Shown here: piece after piece, positions 15,793-23,905 of the stretch
Layout of the letters: each line of letters opens with the position of its first letter
Numbering within the stretch: position 1 is the stretch's first letter
NCBI GenBank assembly: GCA_034434835.1
Contig: DAOTXX010000167.1
Span: 7,828-71,827 of the forward strand
DNA length: 64,000 nt
Source of the DNA: JBGLNJ01 sp034434835
GTDB lineage: Bacteria > Chloroflexota > Anaerolineae > Fen-1058
Direction: 5' to 3'
Notes under the pieces: model-generated
What the model saw: the letters and a program-made list of their open reading frames with translations, nothing else
Database searches by the model: none
Told to the model about the DNA's origin: nothing
Made by a program: the position numbers and the translations under genes

Positions 15793-15925
15793 GTTGGCTT
15801 GTTCGTCGTGTGGTATCTGCTGCAATGACAAGGTGACACGGTGACAAGGTGACAGGGTGACTGGTCGAAATAGCAGATGTACCACAGAGGGCGATCATTG
15901 GGAGGTTTAGGAAGTTTATGGCGTG
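15756..15925 (+). repeat. Duplicated hdrC 3' end flanking a hairpin element
   Basis: The last 36 bases of hdrC (15756-15791) recur at 15890-15925 with four differences. Between them lies a palindromic element with ends GTGGTATCTGCT (15810-15821) and AGCAGATGTACCAC (15872-15885), enclosing tandem GTGACAAG words (15826-15861). The arrangement looks like an insertion or slippage that duplicated its target. Confidence 0.75.
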
Positions 15926-15977
15926 GTAGACCAATTAGTCGACTGCTTGGTCAAATTGCCAAGTGACTGTTGTTTCA

Positions 15978-16520
15978 ATGTTCGCAAAAATCAAAAAGTC
16001 ATTACTGGGACCCTTTGTCGAGATACGGATCAGGAGACTTGCTCACCAACTGCAGAGCAAAGATGCTATAACTCGTCTCGATGCCATTATCGCGCTCATG
16101 GAGCTCAATAACCCACAGACAGTTGATTTGCTTTTGGCAGCACATGCTGACGAGAAGGATCCCTATAACCGCATGCTTATAGCAAGCTCATTGGCGGGAC
16201 TGGGGAACCTTGCTACTCTAGAAAGCCTGTTCACAGATATTGTTACGATTGATGCTGAGGGAAAAGTAGATTGGGATTCAGCACCAGGTATCGCTTGGGC
16301 CGTGGCGCAACTCGGAGAGTCCGCACTACCCATTTTGGACAAAATGCTTGTACACCAAAACGCCACCGTGCGATGGGTCACTGTGATGGCTCTTGGCGAG
16401 ATGAAGAGCGAGCGGGCAATAGAATTGCTCAAGCAGGTGCAGCATGATAGCGACGAGTTAGTGCGTGAAGAAGTAGCTTCATACCTGAAGGAGTGGAGTG
16501 GAGACCAAGTAACTGATTGA
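15978..16520 (+). CDS. HEAT-repeat protein
   Basis: This product of about 180 residues is made of helical pairs of HEAT/PBS-lyase type: DAITRLDAIIALMELNNPQTVDLLLAAH, NRMLIASSLAGLGNLATLESLF, APGIAWAVAQLGE and ATVRWVTVMALGEMKSERAIELL. Such repeats form scaffolds for protein contacts. GTG 15963 is an alternative start, and neither start has a clear ribosome-binding site. Codon choice looks more AT-rich than in the flanking Hdr genes, and the gene sits between hdrC and hdrB beside a duplicated sequence, so it may be a later insertion. Any link with the Hdr complex is unproven. Confidence 0.75.
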   Translation: MFAKIKKSLLGPFVEIRIRRLAHQLQSKDAITRLDAIIALMELNNPQTVDLLLAAHADEKDPYNRMLIASSLAGLGNLATLESLFTDIVTIDAEGKVDWDSAPGIAWAVAQLGESALPILDKMLVHQNATVRWVTVMALGEMKSERAIELLKQVQHDSDELVREEVASYLKEWSGDQVTD

Positions 16521-16679
16521 CCGATAACTGGAGTCCACATGGGCAACCCTATTTCCCTAGCTGCACATTAGCCACCCAAGGACGCATCGGATAGACATCG
16601 GATAAATGGATGCAATCCGTCACATCCGCTTATCCGTTGTGCCGAAGGCAATCCGTTGCGTTGAGTAGCGGAGCAATGA

Positions 16680-17543
16680 ATGGGCATACCTTACTTTCCC
16701 GGCTGTACGCTCGCCACCAAAGCCAAAAACTATGACGCCTCCGGCAAAGCCGTTGCGGCGGCGTTGGGGATGCCGCTCGACGAGCTGCCCGACTGGCAGT
16801 GCTGCGGCGCGACGTTCCCGCTGGCGACGGACAACACGATGGCGCTCATCGCGCCGACGCGCATCCTCATCCAGGCCGAGCAGACAAAAGCCGATAAACT
16901 CACCACGATGTGCGCCATCTGCTTCAACGTGCTCAAGCGCACCGAAGTCACGCTCCGCCAACACCCGGAGCAGCTCGAGCGCATCAACTGGTTCGTCAGC
17001 ACAGACGACACCAGCGCCGGGCAAACCTACACAGGCAAGGTGCAGGTAACGCACCTGTTGCAGCAGCTCCGCGACGAGTTGGGCTGGAAGGCGCTGAGCG
17101 AAAAGGTGACACAGCCGCTCAAAGGACTCAAGGTCGCGCCGTACTATGGCTGCCTGCTCCTGCGCCCCCCGGCCGAGATCGGCCTGGACGATCCCGATCA
17201 GCCGACGATCCTGGCCGACTTGATCGGCGCGCTCGGTGCAGAGCCAGTGGATTTTCCGTTCAAGGGCGAATGTTGCGGGAGTTACCTGGCCGTCAACAAG
17301 CCCGACGTGCCCTCGGCGCTTTCGGGGACGATTGTCGAGAGCGCGCGCAAGAATGGCGCGCAAGCCATCGTCACGGCGTGCCCGCTGTGTCAATACAATC
17401 TCGATGTAAAGCAAAAAGGTTCATCGCACGGCGTGCCGATCCTTTACTTTACGCAACTGCTCGCCGTGGCACTGGGTCTGGGCGACGAAGCGCGCGCGCT
17501 CGACGGGCACTATATCAGCCCTGCGCCGCTGTTTGCTCAGTGA
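16680..17543 (+). CDS. HdrB-like CCG-domain protein (first copy)
   Basis: This 287-residue protein contains the two cysteine-rich CCG modules of HdrB. The first is GCTLATK...WQCCGATF...MCAICFN, and the second is YYGCLLLRP...GECCGSYL...ACPLCQYN. In methanogen HdrB these bind two noncubane 4Fe-4S clusters that reduce the CoM-CoB disulfide. In bacteria the same fold is thought to act on other disulfides or thiols. Conservation of both CCG sites suggests a functional active site. It precedes the short HdrA (17606). The upstream gap 16521-16679 contains short inverted CGGATAA/TTATCCG words and no gene. Confidence 0.92.
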   Translation: MGIPYFPGCTLATKAKNYDASGKAVAAALGMPLDELPDWQCCGATFPLATDNTMALIAPTRILIQAEQTKADKLTTMCAICFNVLKRTEVTLRQHPEQLERINWFVSTDDTSAGQTYTGKVQVTHLLQQLRDELGWKALSEKVTQPLKGLKVAPYYGCLLLRPPAEIGLDDPDQPTILADLIGALGAEPVDFPFKGECCGSYLAVNKPDVPSALSGTIVESARKNGAQAIVTACPLCQYNLDVKQKGSSHGVPILYFTQLLAVALGLGDEARALDGHYISPAPLFAQ

Positions 17544-17605
17544 CAGACGAATGATGAAAGACAAAGGACGCAAGTCATCATTAGTCATGGATTGCGGAAT
17601 TTGAA

Positions 17606-18922
17606 ATGATCAACAGGGCACTCGTCATCGGCGCTGGCATCGCCGGCATCCAGGCCTCGCTGGATATTGCCAACTCGGGCTACCCGGTCGTGTTGGTGGA
17701 CCGGCAGCCGTCCATCGGCGGGCACATGGCGCAGCTCTCCGAGACGTTCCCCACGCTTGACTGCTCCCAGTGTATCTTGACGCCGCGCACGGTCGAGGTC
17801 GGGCATCACGAAAATATCCAGCTCTATACCTACAGCGAGATCGCAGACATCCGCGGCGCGCCCGGCGATTTCACTGTCACGATCCGGCAAAAGGCCAAAT
17901 ACGTGAATTGGGATGTTTGCACTGGCTGCGGCGTGTGCCAGGAAAAATGCCCATGGAAAGCGCCCGCCGAGTTCGAGCGCGGAGTGGGCGTCCGCAAAGC
18001 AATTTACACCCTCTCGCCGCAGGCCGTGCCGAACAAGCCCGTCGTCAACCCCGATGTGTGTGTGCGGCTGCAATCTATAGCAAAAGGCGAAAAGCCCAAG
18101 TGCGGCGCATGTCTCAAGTTCTGCCCGACGAATGCGATCAACTTTGAGCAAGGGCAAGACACGTTCATCGTCGAACACGTCGGCGCGATCATCGTGGCGA
18201 CCGGCTTTGACCTGTTCCCGCAGACCCGGCTGCCCGAATACGGCGGCGGCAAAATCCCCGACGTGATTGACGCGCTCGCGTTCGAGCGGCTGCTGGCGGC
18301 CAGCGGCCCCACGGGGGGCCGCGTCAGGCGACCTTCCGATGGCCGAGAGCCACGCCAAGTCGTGTTTGTCCAGTGCGCCGGCTCACGCGACCCGGAACAC
18401 GGCGTGCCATACTGCTCCAAGATTTGCTGCATGTACACGGCCAAGCAGGCGATCCTCTACAAGCATCGCGTGCATCACGGCCAGCCGTATGTGTTTTACA
18501 TTGACATCCGCGCGGGCGGCAAAGGGTACGAGGAATTTATCAACCGCGCGCAAGAGGACGAAGGTGTGGTCTACCTGCGGGGCAAGGTCAGCAAGATTTA
18601 CCGCGAGGGCGACAAGGTGATGGTGTGGGGCAGCGACACACTGTCCGGTCGCAAGGTCGAGATCGCGGCGGATTTGGTCGTGCTTTCCGTTGCGGCGATC
18701 CCGGCGTTCTCGAACAACGGTCAACGCATCCCGGGGATCGATTTATCGCTGGATGAGAATGGATTCTATCAACCCGGCGATTCGGAGCTTGCGCCGGTCG
18801 AAAGCAACTTGCCCGGCGTGTTCCTGGCCGGGGCGGGCATCGGCCCCAAGGACATTCCCGAGACCGTCGCTCAAGCCAGCAGCGCGGCGGCCCAAGTGTT
18901 GACGATGTTCCGACGTGGATAG
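17606..18922 (+). CDS. Short HdrA-like (QmoA-type) flavoprotein with inserted ferredoxin domain
   Basis: This 438-residue FAD protein has the dinucleotide motif VIGAGIAGIQASL near the start, the HdrA-specific LDCSQCILTPR (C53, C56), and an inserted ferredoxin region with C105, C108, C111, C115 (CTGCGVCQEKCP) and C152, C166, C169, C173 (CGACLKFCP). SKICCMYTAKQA and GPKDIPETVAQASSAAA close the flavin fold. It lacks both the N-terminal cluster domain and the C-terminal dicluster ferredoxin of full HdrA. Those missing parts are exactly what the 579-residue HdrA at 20602 has, and that protein lacks the inserted ferredoxin. The pair therefore look complementary, like QmoA and QmoB. A hairpin of word repeats (17545-17590) precedes the gene. 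Confidence 0.9.
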   Translation: MINRALVIGAGIAGIQASLDIANSGYPVVLVDRQPSIGGHMAQLSETFPTLDCSQCILTPRTVEVGHHENIQLYTYSEIADIRGAPGDFTVTIRQKAKYVNWDVCTGCGVCQEKCPWKAPAEFERGVGVRKAIYTLSPQAVPNKPVVNPDVCVRLQSIAKGEKPKCGACLKFCPTNAINFEQGQDTFIVEHVGAIIVATGFDLFPQTRLPEYGGGKIPDVIDALAFERLLAASGPTGGRVRRPSDGREPRQVVFVQCAGSRDPEHGVPYCSKICCMYTAKQAILYKHRVHHGQPYVFYIDIRAGGKGYEEFINRAQEDEGVVYLRGKVSKIYREGDKVMVWGSDTLSGRKVEIAADLVVLSVAAIPAFSNNGQRIPGIDLSLDENGFYQPGDSELAPVESNLPGVFLAGAGIGPKDIPETVAQASSAAAQVLTMFRRG

Positions 18923-18931
18923 AGTTTCCCT

Positions 18932-20074
18932 ATGACCCACTACAAGTTATTTATCCCCGGCCCTTGCGATGTGGACGATGACGTCCTGGACGCGATGAGC
19001 CAGCCTGTCATGCGTCACTATGGCCCGGAATGGCTCGAGGTTTACGACGAGACCCTGGCTTTGCTCCAGCAGGTCTTTCAAACTCGGAACGACCTGTTCA
19101 TCATCCCTGGCGCCGGGTCGGCTGCCACGGACATGGCCCTGGGCAGCTTGCTGGCGACCGGCCAAAAGGTGATCGTGGGGCACAATGGCTTTTTCGGCGA
19201 GCGGCTGGTCGAGATCGCCCAAAGCTATGGCTTGAACGTGGTGCGCTTTAGCGCGCCGTTGGGTCACGCGCTTGCGCCGGACGATCTGCACCGTGCGCTG
19301 CGCGAACATCCCGACGCGCCGGTGGTCGCCCTCGTTCACCACGAGACGACGACGACGGTGCTGAACCCGCTGCGCGAACTGGCCGAGCTGACGCGCCAGG
19401 CCGGGCGGGTGCTGGTTGTGGACGCCATCTCGACGCTGGGCGGGGTGGATTTGCCGGTGGATGCCTGGGGCATTGACGTGTGCGTGACCGCCTCCAACAA
19501 GTGCCTGGCCTGTCCGCCGGGACTGGTGTTCATTTCGGTCAGCCCGCGCGCGTGGGCGCAAATTGATGCAGCCAAGAGCCATGGGCACGGCTGGTATCTC
19601 GATCTCAAGGTCTGGCGCGAGTACCGCGCCATGTGGGCTGGCTGGTATCCCTATCCGGTGACGCTGCCGACGAACAACATTTTGGGGCTGCGCGTGAGCC
19701 TGCGCAAGATTCTGGCCCAAGGCCTGGAAGCGCAATTTGCCCGGCACACGCGCGCTTGCCAGGCCGTGCGCGCCGGGCTGCGCAACATCGGGTTCGAGAT
19801 GTTTGTGCCGGACGAGATCGCGTCTCCGATCACCACCGCGATCAAGGCACGGCCCGAGTTTACGATCAGTGAATTGACCCAGTGGTTGGCAAACGAGCAT
19901 CACCTGTTGATCGGTGGTGGGTTTGGGGAACTGGCGGACAAGGTTTGGCGCGTGGGGCATCTGGGCCGCGCCACAACGCGCGAATACATGATGGAGTTGC
20001 TCTTTGCCGTCGAGGAATTTCTGCGCTTCAAGGGCCTAGACGTGCCAGTGGGCGCAAGTCTGGTGGGATTGTGA
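18932..20074 (+). CDS. Class V aminotransferase (alanine/serine-glyoxylate aminotransferase family)
   Basis: This 380-residue PLP enzyme opens with the family start FIPGPCDVDDDVLDAM...RHYGPEW and carries the phosphate-binding GAGSAATDMALGSLL, VDAISTLGG, and the Schiff-base Lys190 in VTASNKCLACPPGL. Family members transfer an amino group from alanine or serine to glyoxylate, or act on related 2-oxoacids. It lies 9 bases after the short HdrA and is probably co-transcribed, though a direct role in electron transfer is not expected. Together with the HOGA-type aldolase at 12.8 kb it suggests glyoxylate handling. A cysteine-desulfurase role is unlikely, as that family has different motifs. Confidence 0.88.
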   Translation: MTHYKLFIPGPCDVDDDVLDAMSQPVMRHYGPEWLEVYDETLALLQQVFQTRNDLFIIPGAGSAATDMALGSLLATGQKVIVGHNGFFGERLVEIAQSYGLNVVRFSAPLGHALAPDDLHRALREHPDAPVVALVHHETTTTVLNPLRELAELTRQAGRVLVVDAISTLGGVDLPVDAWGIDVCVTASNKCLACPPGLVFISVSPRAWAQIDAAKSHGHGWYLDLKVWREYRAMWAGWYPYPVTLPTNNILGLRVSLRKILAQGLEAQFARHTRACQAVRAGLRNIGFEMFVPDEIASPITTAIKARPEFTISELTQWLANEHHLLIGGGFGELADKVWRVGHLGRATTREYMMELLFAVEEFLRFKGLDVPVGASLVGL

Positions 20075-20077
20075 GGT

Positions 20078-20314
20078 TCAATCTTTGCGTAGGCGCTGAA
20101 ACTCTTGAATCGTCAGGCCAGCGCCATGGAGAATGCTTTTAAGAGTCTTGCGTTTGAGGATCAGATTGCCGTGAACCGGGATGACGGTTTGACGACGATC
20201 GGACTCGCGACGAAGGATATAGTGACTGCCGGTGGTCCGGTCAATGAGAAAGCCCTGCCGCAGCAAAACCTTGAGGACCTCTTTGGCGGTGACAGCAGGA
20301 AAGCGCGGACTCAT
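20078..20314 (-). CDS. hicA: HicA-family mRNA interferase toxin
   Basis: This 78-residue double-stranded-RNA-binding-like toxin has the HicA pattern VTAKEVLKVLLRQGF, catalytic His31 in TGSHYILRR, TVIPVHGN and LKSILHGAGLTIQEF. It cleaves mRNA when free of HicB. It overlaps the hicB stop by four bases (20311-20314). The pair is encoded against the direction of the surrounding Hdr genes, its end lies 3 bases from the aminotransferase stop, and it separates the two HdrA genes. Confidence 0.93.
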   Translation of the reverse strand: MSPRFPAVTAKEVLKVLLRQGFLIDRTTGSHYILRRESDRRQTVIPVHGNLILKRKTLKSILHGAGLTIQEFQRLRKD

Positions 20315-20553
20315 GCAGGCAAGCTCACCGGCAACTCGACCTTGAAGCGTCGGGGCGGCTTTTCTTCAAAGGGCACAGGATCGCCGTGTGCAACGAGACT
20401 GGCAATATAGCCTCGGATGGCGTCCTGGATGTTAGCAACGGCTTCAGCGTAGGTTTCGCCCTGAGAAGCGCAACCCGGCAAAGCAGGACACTCGGCAAAG
20501 TAACCGCCTTCTTCGGCGGGTTCAATCACGACTGAGAATTTATACTCTTTCAT
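20311..20553 (-). CDS. hicB: HicB-family antitoxin
   Basis: This 80-residue partial RNase H-like antitoxin has the signature FSVVIEPAEEGGYFAECPALPGC followed by SQGETYAEAVANIQDAIRGYI. It is a short HicB form without an obvious C-terminal helix-turn-helix or ribbon-helix-helix domain, so its DNA-binding ability is uncertain. The gene order, hicB before hicA, is the less common arrangement but is well known. AGAGG lies 7 bases before the ATG. Confidence 0.92.
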   Translation of the reverse strand: MKEYKFSVVIEPAEEGGYFAECPALPGCASQGETYAEAVANIQDAIRGYIASLVAHGDPVPFEEKPPRRFKVELPVSLPA

Positions 20554-20570
20554 CGCGCACCTCTGAAAGA

Positions 20571-20579
20571 ATTATAGCA
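20571..20579 (-). promoter_or_regulatory. Extended -10 promoter of hicBA
   Basis: On the minus strand TGCTATAAT (TG-n-TATAAT) lies 18 bases before the hicB ATG. No good -35 box is needed for an extended -10 promoter. The leader would be only about 11 bases and begins almost at the Shine-Dalgarno sequence. Confidence 0.65.
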
Positions 20580-20601
20580 CAGAAACGGGCGGAAACCGAG
20601 C

Positions 20602-22341
20602 ATGAGAAAAATCGGGGTGTTTATCTGTCACTGCGGGATCAACATCGCCGGCACAGTGGACGTGGACAAGATCGCCGGAGACCTCAAGAGCTATCCTGGC
20701 GTCGTCTATGCCACGACCTACAAGTACACCTGCTCCGACCCCGGCCAGCAGATCATCAAAGACGCGATCCGCGAGTACGGGTTGGATGGAGTGGTCGTTG
20801 CGGCGTGCTCGCCCGCGATGCACGAGACGACCTTTCGGCGCACGGCGGCCGCGGCCGGCATGAACCCGTACCTGCTCGAGTGCGCCAACATTCGCGAGCA
20901 GTGCTCGTGGGTTCACCAGAACGATAAGGGACGCGCAACCGAAAAGGCGCTCTATACGATCCAATCCATGGTGGAAAAGGTCAAGCGCAACGAGGCGCTC
21001 GACCCGCTCAGCCTGCCGCTCACAAAAAAGGCCCTGGTCATCGGCGGCGGCATCGCCGGCCTCACCGCTGCGCTCGGCATTGCGGACGCAGGTTATCCGG
21101 TGATCCTGGTCGAAAAGAGCGACCGACTGGGCGGCAGGATGGCCGCTCTCTCCGGCACGTATCTCAACTTTTCCGCCGCGCCGGATCTGCTCACGCGCCG
21201 CATCGAGCGTGTGCTCAACCATCCGAACATTCAAGTCATCACGGGCGCTGAGGTTACTCAAGTGGATGGGTACGTGGGCAATTTCAAGACGACCGTTGTG
21301 CCAGTAGATAAGGAGACAAGGAGACAGGGAGACAAGGGAAATACCCAATACCCAATACCCAACCCTTTTGACATTGGCGCCATCGTCACTGCAACAGGCT
21401 ACACGAGTTATCCGCTATCGCGCCTGCCCGAATACGGCGGCGGAACGATCCCCGATGTGATTGATGGACTGGCCTTTGAAGCGATGCTTGCGCCCGGCGC
21501 AAAAATTCAGCGACCTTCGGATGGCAAGACGCCGCGCGAGGTCGTGTTCGTTCAATGCGCCGGCTCGCGCGACCCGGAACACGGCGTGCCCTATTGTTCC
21601 AAAGTGTGTTGCATGTATGTCGCCAAACAGGCGATGCTGTTCAAAGAGCGCGTGCCGCACGGGCAAGCCTATGTGTTTTATATTGACATTCGCTCGGCGG
21701 GCAAAGGGTACGATGAATACGTCCAGCGCGCGATGACGGACGCCCGCGCGCTCTACCTGCGCGGCAAGGTCAGCAGAATTTTCCAGGATGGGAACAAGGT
21801 CATCGTGTGGGGCAGCGATACGCTTAGCAATCGCCAGGTGGAAATCGCCGCCGACCTGGTGGTGCTGGCGACGCCGATGGTGGCCGCCGATGGCGCCCAA
21901 GAACTGGCGCAGCGATTGCACATCAGCACCGACGCCGATGGCTTTTATAACGAGGCGCATCCCAAGCTCCGCCCGGTCGAAAGTTTGACCGCCGGCGTTT
22001 TCCTGGCCGGCGCAGGCCAGGGGCCCAAAGACATTCCCGAAACCGTCTCGCAAGCCGGAGCGGCGGCGGCCAAAGTTTTGCAGCTCTTTAGCCGCGACGA
22101 GATGAAGGCCGAGCCAACCATCGCGCAGGTTGTGCCCGAACTGTGCTCGGCGTGCGGATTGTGCGTCCAGGCGTGTCCGTATGGCGCGCGGCAGGTGGAC
22201 GAGATTTTGCAGGTGGCGACGGTCAACCCGGCGCTGTGCCAGGCGTGCGGCGCATGCGTGGCGGCCTGTCCCAACAAAGCCAGCATCGTTCGCAACTGGA
22301 CGCCGACGCAGATTTTGTTTATGGCGGACGTTCTCGTGTGA
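20602..22341 (+). CDS. HdrA-like flavoprotein with N-terminal cluster domain and C-terminal 2x4Fe-4S
   Basis: This 579-residue protein has the HdrA N-terminal domain with VFICHCGINIAG (C9, C11), YTCSDPG, VVAACSPAMHE and LLECANIREQCSW. An FAD domain follows (ALVIGGGIAGLTAAL), then YCSKVCCMYVAKQA and a C-terminal ferredoxin with C515, C518, C521, C525 and C546, C549, C552, C556. The inserted ferredoxin seen in most HdrA proteins is absent: the CxxC site reads LNFSAAPDLL. The 438-residue protein at 17606 supplies that part. A low-complexity loop (ETRRQGDKGNTQYPIPNP) is encoded by repeat DNA. The start ATG 20602 lies 49 bases from the divergent hicB start, so transcription may need its own signal. 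Confidence 0.92.
   Translation: MRKIGVFICHCGINIAGTVDVDKIAGDLKSYPGVVYATTYKYTCSDPGQQIIKDAIREYGLDGVVVAACSPAMHETTFRRTAAAAGMNPYLLECANIREQCSWVHQNDKGRATEKALYTIQSMVEKVKRNEALDPLSLPLTKKALVIGGGIAGLTAALGIADAGYPVILVEKSDRLGGRMAALSGTYLNFSAAPDLLTRRIERVLNHPNIQVITGAEVTQVDGYVGNFKTTVVPVDKETRRQGDKGNTQYPIPNPFDIGAIVTATGYTSYPLSRLPEYGGGTIPDVIDGLAFEAMLAPGAKIQRPSDGKTPREVVFVQCAGSRDPEHGVPYCSKVCCMYVAKQAMLFKERVPHGQAYVFYIDIRSAGKGYDEYVQRAMTDARALYLRGKVSRIFQDGNKVIVWGSDTLSNRQVEIAADLVVLATPMVAADGAQELAQRLHISTDADGFYNEAHPKLRPVESLTAGVFLAGAGQGPKDIPETVSQAGAAAAKVLQLFSRDEMKAEPTIAQVVPELCSACGLCVQACPYGARQVDEILQVATVNPALCQACGACVAACPNKASIVRNWTPTQILFMADVLV
21300..21366 (+). repeat. In-frame word repeats inside hdrA
   Basis: Two word types stand side by side: GGAGACAAGGAGACAGGGAG (about 21310-21335) and reiterated AATACCCAATACCC (21340-21361). 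Together they encode about 20 residues in a loop before DIGAIVTATG. The flanking protein matches HdrA without a gap, so the words look inserted. Confidence 0.7.
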
Positions 22342-22403
22342 CGAAGAGCGAAAAACGAAGAGCGAGTGCCGATTTCGCTCTTCACTCCTCGCTCTTTGCT
22401 TGT
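22338..22403 (+). repeat. Word-repeat hairpin between hdrA and hdrC
   Basis: Reiterated ACGAAGAGCGAAAAACGAAG words at 22341-22366 are followed by TCGCTCTTCACTCCTCGCTC words at 22375-22397, the reverse complement. The gap ends just before the hdrC ribosome-binding site. Confidence 0.75.
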
Positions 22404-22413
22404 CGGAGATAAC

Positions 22414-22947
22414 ATGATTGACGTGACCTTTCAACAGCGAGTCAACACTCTGGCGCGTGAGACGATTCAACTGTGCTACCATTGCCACAAATGCACGGCT
22501 GGCTGCCCGGTGGCACAGGACATGACGCACGGGCCGGACATCATCTTGCGCATGGTGCAGTTGGGCCAAAAGCAAGAGGCATTGACCAGCCCCGACATCT
22601 GGCTGTGCGCCGGGTGCGAAACGTGCGGCACGCGCTGCCCGAACGACATTGACATCGCGCATGTCATGGACGCGCTCCGACAAATCGCCGTCGCAGAAGG
22701 CATCCGGCCCGCCGTGCCGAACGTCAAGAAATTCCACGACCTTTTCCTCACCGTCGTCGGGCTGACGGGCGAGATGCACGAAGCCGGACTCATGGGCGCC
22801 TACGAGCTGCTCTCGGGCGACCTGTTCCGTGACCCGTCCATCATGGGGCTGGCGGCTCAGTTGTTCGTCAAAGGCAAAGTGCCGGTGTTGCCTCGATTGA
22901 GCAAGAACCGTGATCGGGTCAAGCGTGTTTTGAAAATGACGAGGTGA
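22414..22947 (+). CDS. HdrC-like 4Fe-4S dicluster protein (second copy)
   Basis: This 177-residue HdrC carries the motifs CYHCHKCTAGCP and CAGCETCGTRCP around the helix PDIILRMVQLGQKQEALTSPDIW. It has a longer C-terminal extension (ELLSGDLFRDPSIMGLAAQLF) than the first copy, as in QmoC- and HdrC-like proteins without the membrane part. No hydrophobic helix is present, so it should be soluble. ATG 22414 has CGGAG at 22404-22408; the longer GTG-start frame at 22366 would translate the upstream hairpin. It pairs with the HdrB gene at 23021. Confidence 0.92.
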   Translation: MIDVTFQQRVNTLARETIQLCYHCHKCTAGCPVAQDMTHGPDIILRMVQLGQKQEALTSPDIWLCAGCETCGTRCPNDIDIAHVMDALRQIAVAEGIRPAVPNVKKFHDLFLTVVGLTGEMHEAGLMGAYELLSGDLFRDPSIMGLAAQLFVKGKVPVLPRLSKNRDRVKRVLKMTR

Positions 22948-23006
22948 CAAGGTGATCCAGTTCACCATGTCACCTTGTCACCCCCTCACCTTGTCACCGT
23001 GTCAGG
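22935..23006 (+). repeat. Word-repeat hairpin between hdrC and hdrB
   Basis: GACGAGGTGACAAGGTGAT (22937-22955) is followed by TCACCTTGTCACC-type words in the opposite sense (22970-23004). The same GTGACAAG word is used at 15826-15861. Confidence 0.75.
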
Positions 23007-23020
23007 ATTGAGGTGTGATG

Positions 23021-23872
23021 ATGGAATTCAGTTATTATCCGGGCTGTAGCCTTCACGCAACAGGCCAAGAGTACGACGAGTCCACGCGCGCAGTGTTCAA
23101 TGCGCTTGGCGTCAAGCTGGTAGAGATCGAAGACTGGGTATGCTGCGGCGCATCGTCGGCGCACTCGGTCAACGCGGAGTTGGCGATCAACTTGCCGGCC
23201 ATCAACATCGCGCTGGCGCAAGAAGCCAACCACGGCGACCTGCTCGCGCCATGCGCGGCGTGCTTTAATCGCACCAAAGCTGCCGATTACGCGCTGCGCC
23301 ATGACGAGGCCCGCCGCCAGCAAATCGAAGGGGCGGTGAATTTCAAGTACACGGGCGACGTGCGCGTCCGCAACCCGCTCGACGTGGTCATCCACGACAT
23401 TGGGCTGGAAGCGATTGCGAGCAAGGTCACCCGCCGGCTGACCGGTCTCAAGGTCGTGAGCTATTATGGCTGCCTGCTCGTTCGCCCACCGCACCTGATG
23501 GAGTTCGATGACCCCGAGCATCCCGTCGTGATGAACCAGATTTTGGAAAGGCTCGGCGCGGACGTCAAGGACTGGTCGTACGCGACCGACTGCTGCGGCG
23601 GCAGCGCATCGCTGCCGCGCGTGGACATTGCCACGCGGCTGGTGAGCGGCCTGGCCCAGCACGCGCGCGAAGCCGGCGCCGAAGCCATCGTCACCGCCTG
23701 CCCGTTGTGCCAGATGAACCTGGAGATGCGGCAGGCCAATCAGCCCCGAGTGCCGATTTTCTATTTCACTGAGCTGATGGGACTGGCGTTCGGGTTACCG
23801 GAGAGCAAGAACTGGTGGGGCAAGCACCTCATCTCCACAACGCCGGTGCTGAACGTAGCAGGATTGGTATAG
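23021..23872 (+). CDS. HdrB-like CCG-domain protein (second copy)
   Basis: This 283-residue protein contains both CCG modules: YYPGCSLHATG...WVCCGASS...CAACFNR, and YYGCLLVRP...DCCGGSAS...ACPLCQMN. It is a clear paralogue of the protein at 16680, sharing the A-I-V-T-A-C-P-L-C-Q segment and the final YFTELMGLAFGL. Together with HdrC at 22414 it forms a complete second HdrBC pair. Three possible starts occur in a row (GTG 23015, ATG 23018, ATG 23021), and TGAGG at 23009-23013 best fits 23021. It is followed by two acetyltransferase genes. Confidence 0.92.
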   Translation: MEFSYYPGCSLHATGQEYDESTRAVFNALGVKLVEIEDWVCCGASSAHSVNAELAINLPAINIALAQEANHGDLLAPCAACFNRTKAADYALRHDEARRQQIEGAVNFKYTGDVRVRNPLDVVIHDIGLEAIASKVTRRLTGLKVVSYYGCLLVRPPHLMEFDDPEHPVVMNQILERLGADVKDWSYATDCCGGSASLPRVDIATRLVSGLAQHAREAGAEAIVTACPLCQMNLEMRQANQPRVPIFYFTELMGLAFGLPESKNWWGKHLISTTPVLNVAGLV

Positions 23873-23905
23873 CCTGAACCATTATGCAGCCAAAGGAGGG
23901 CCGAC

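Noticed and set aside
18932..20074. Cysteine desulfurase
   Set aside because: The N-terminal PGP motif and the sequence around Lys190 match alanine/serine-glyoxylate aminotransferases instead.
21415..22968. 517-codon open frame on the minus strand across hdrA and hdrC
   Set aside because: It overlaps two well-supported Hdr genes with clear cluster motifs and shows no recognisable protein features.
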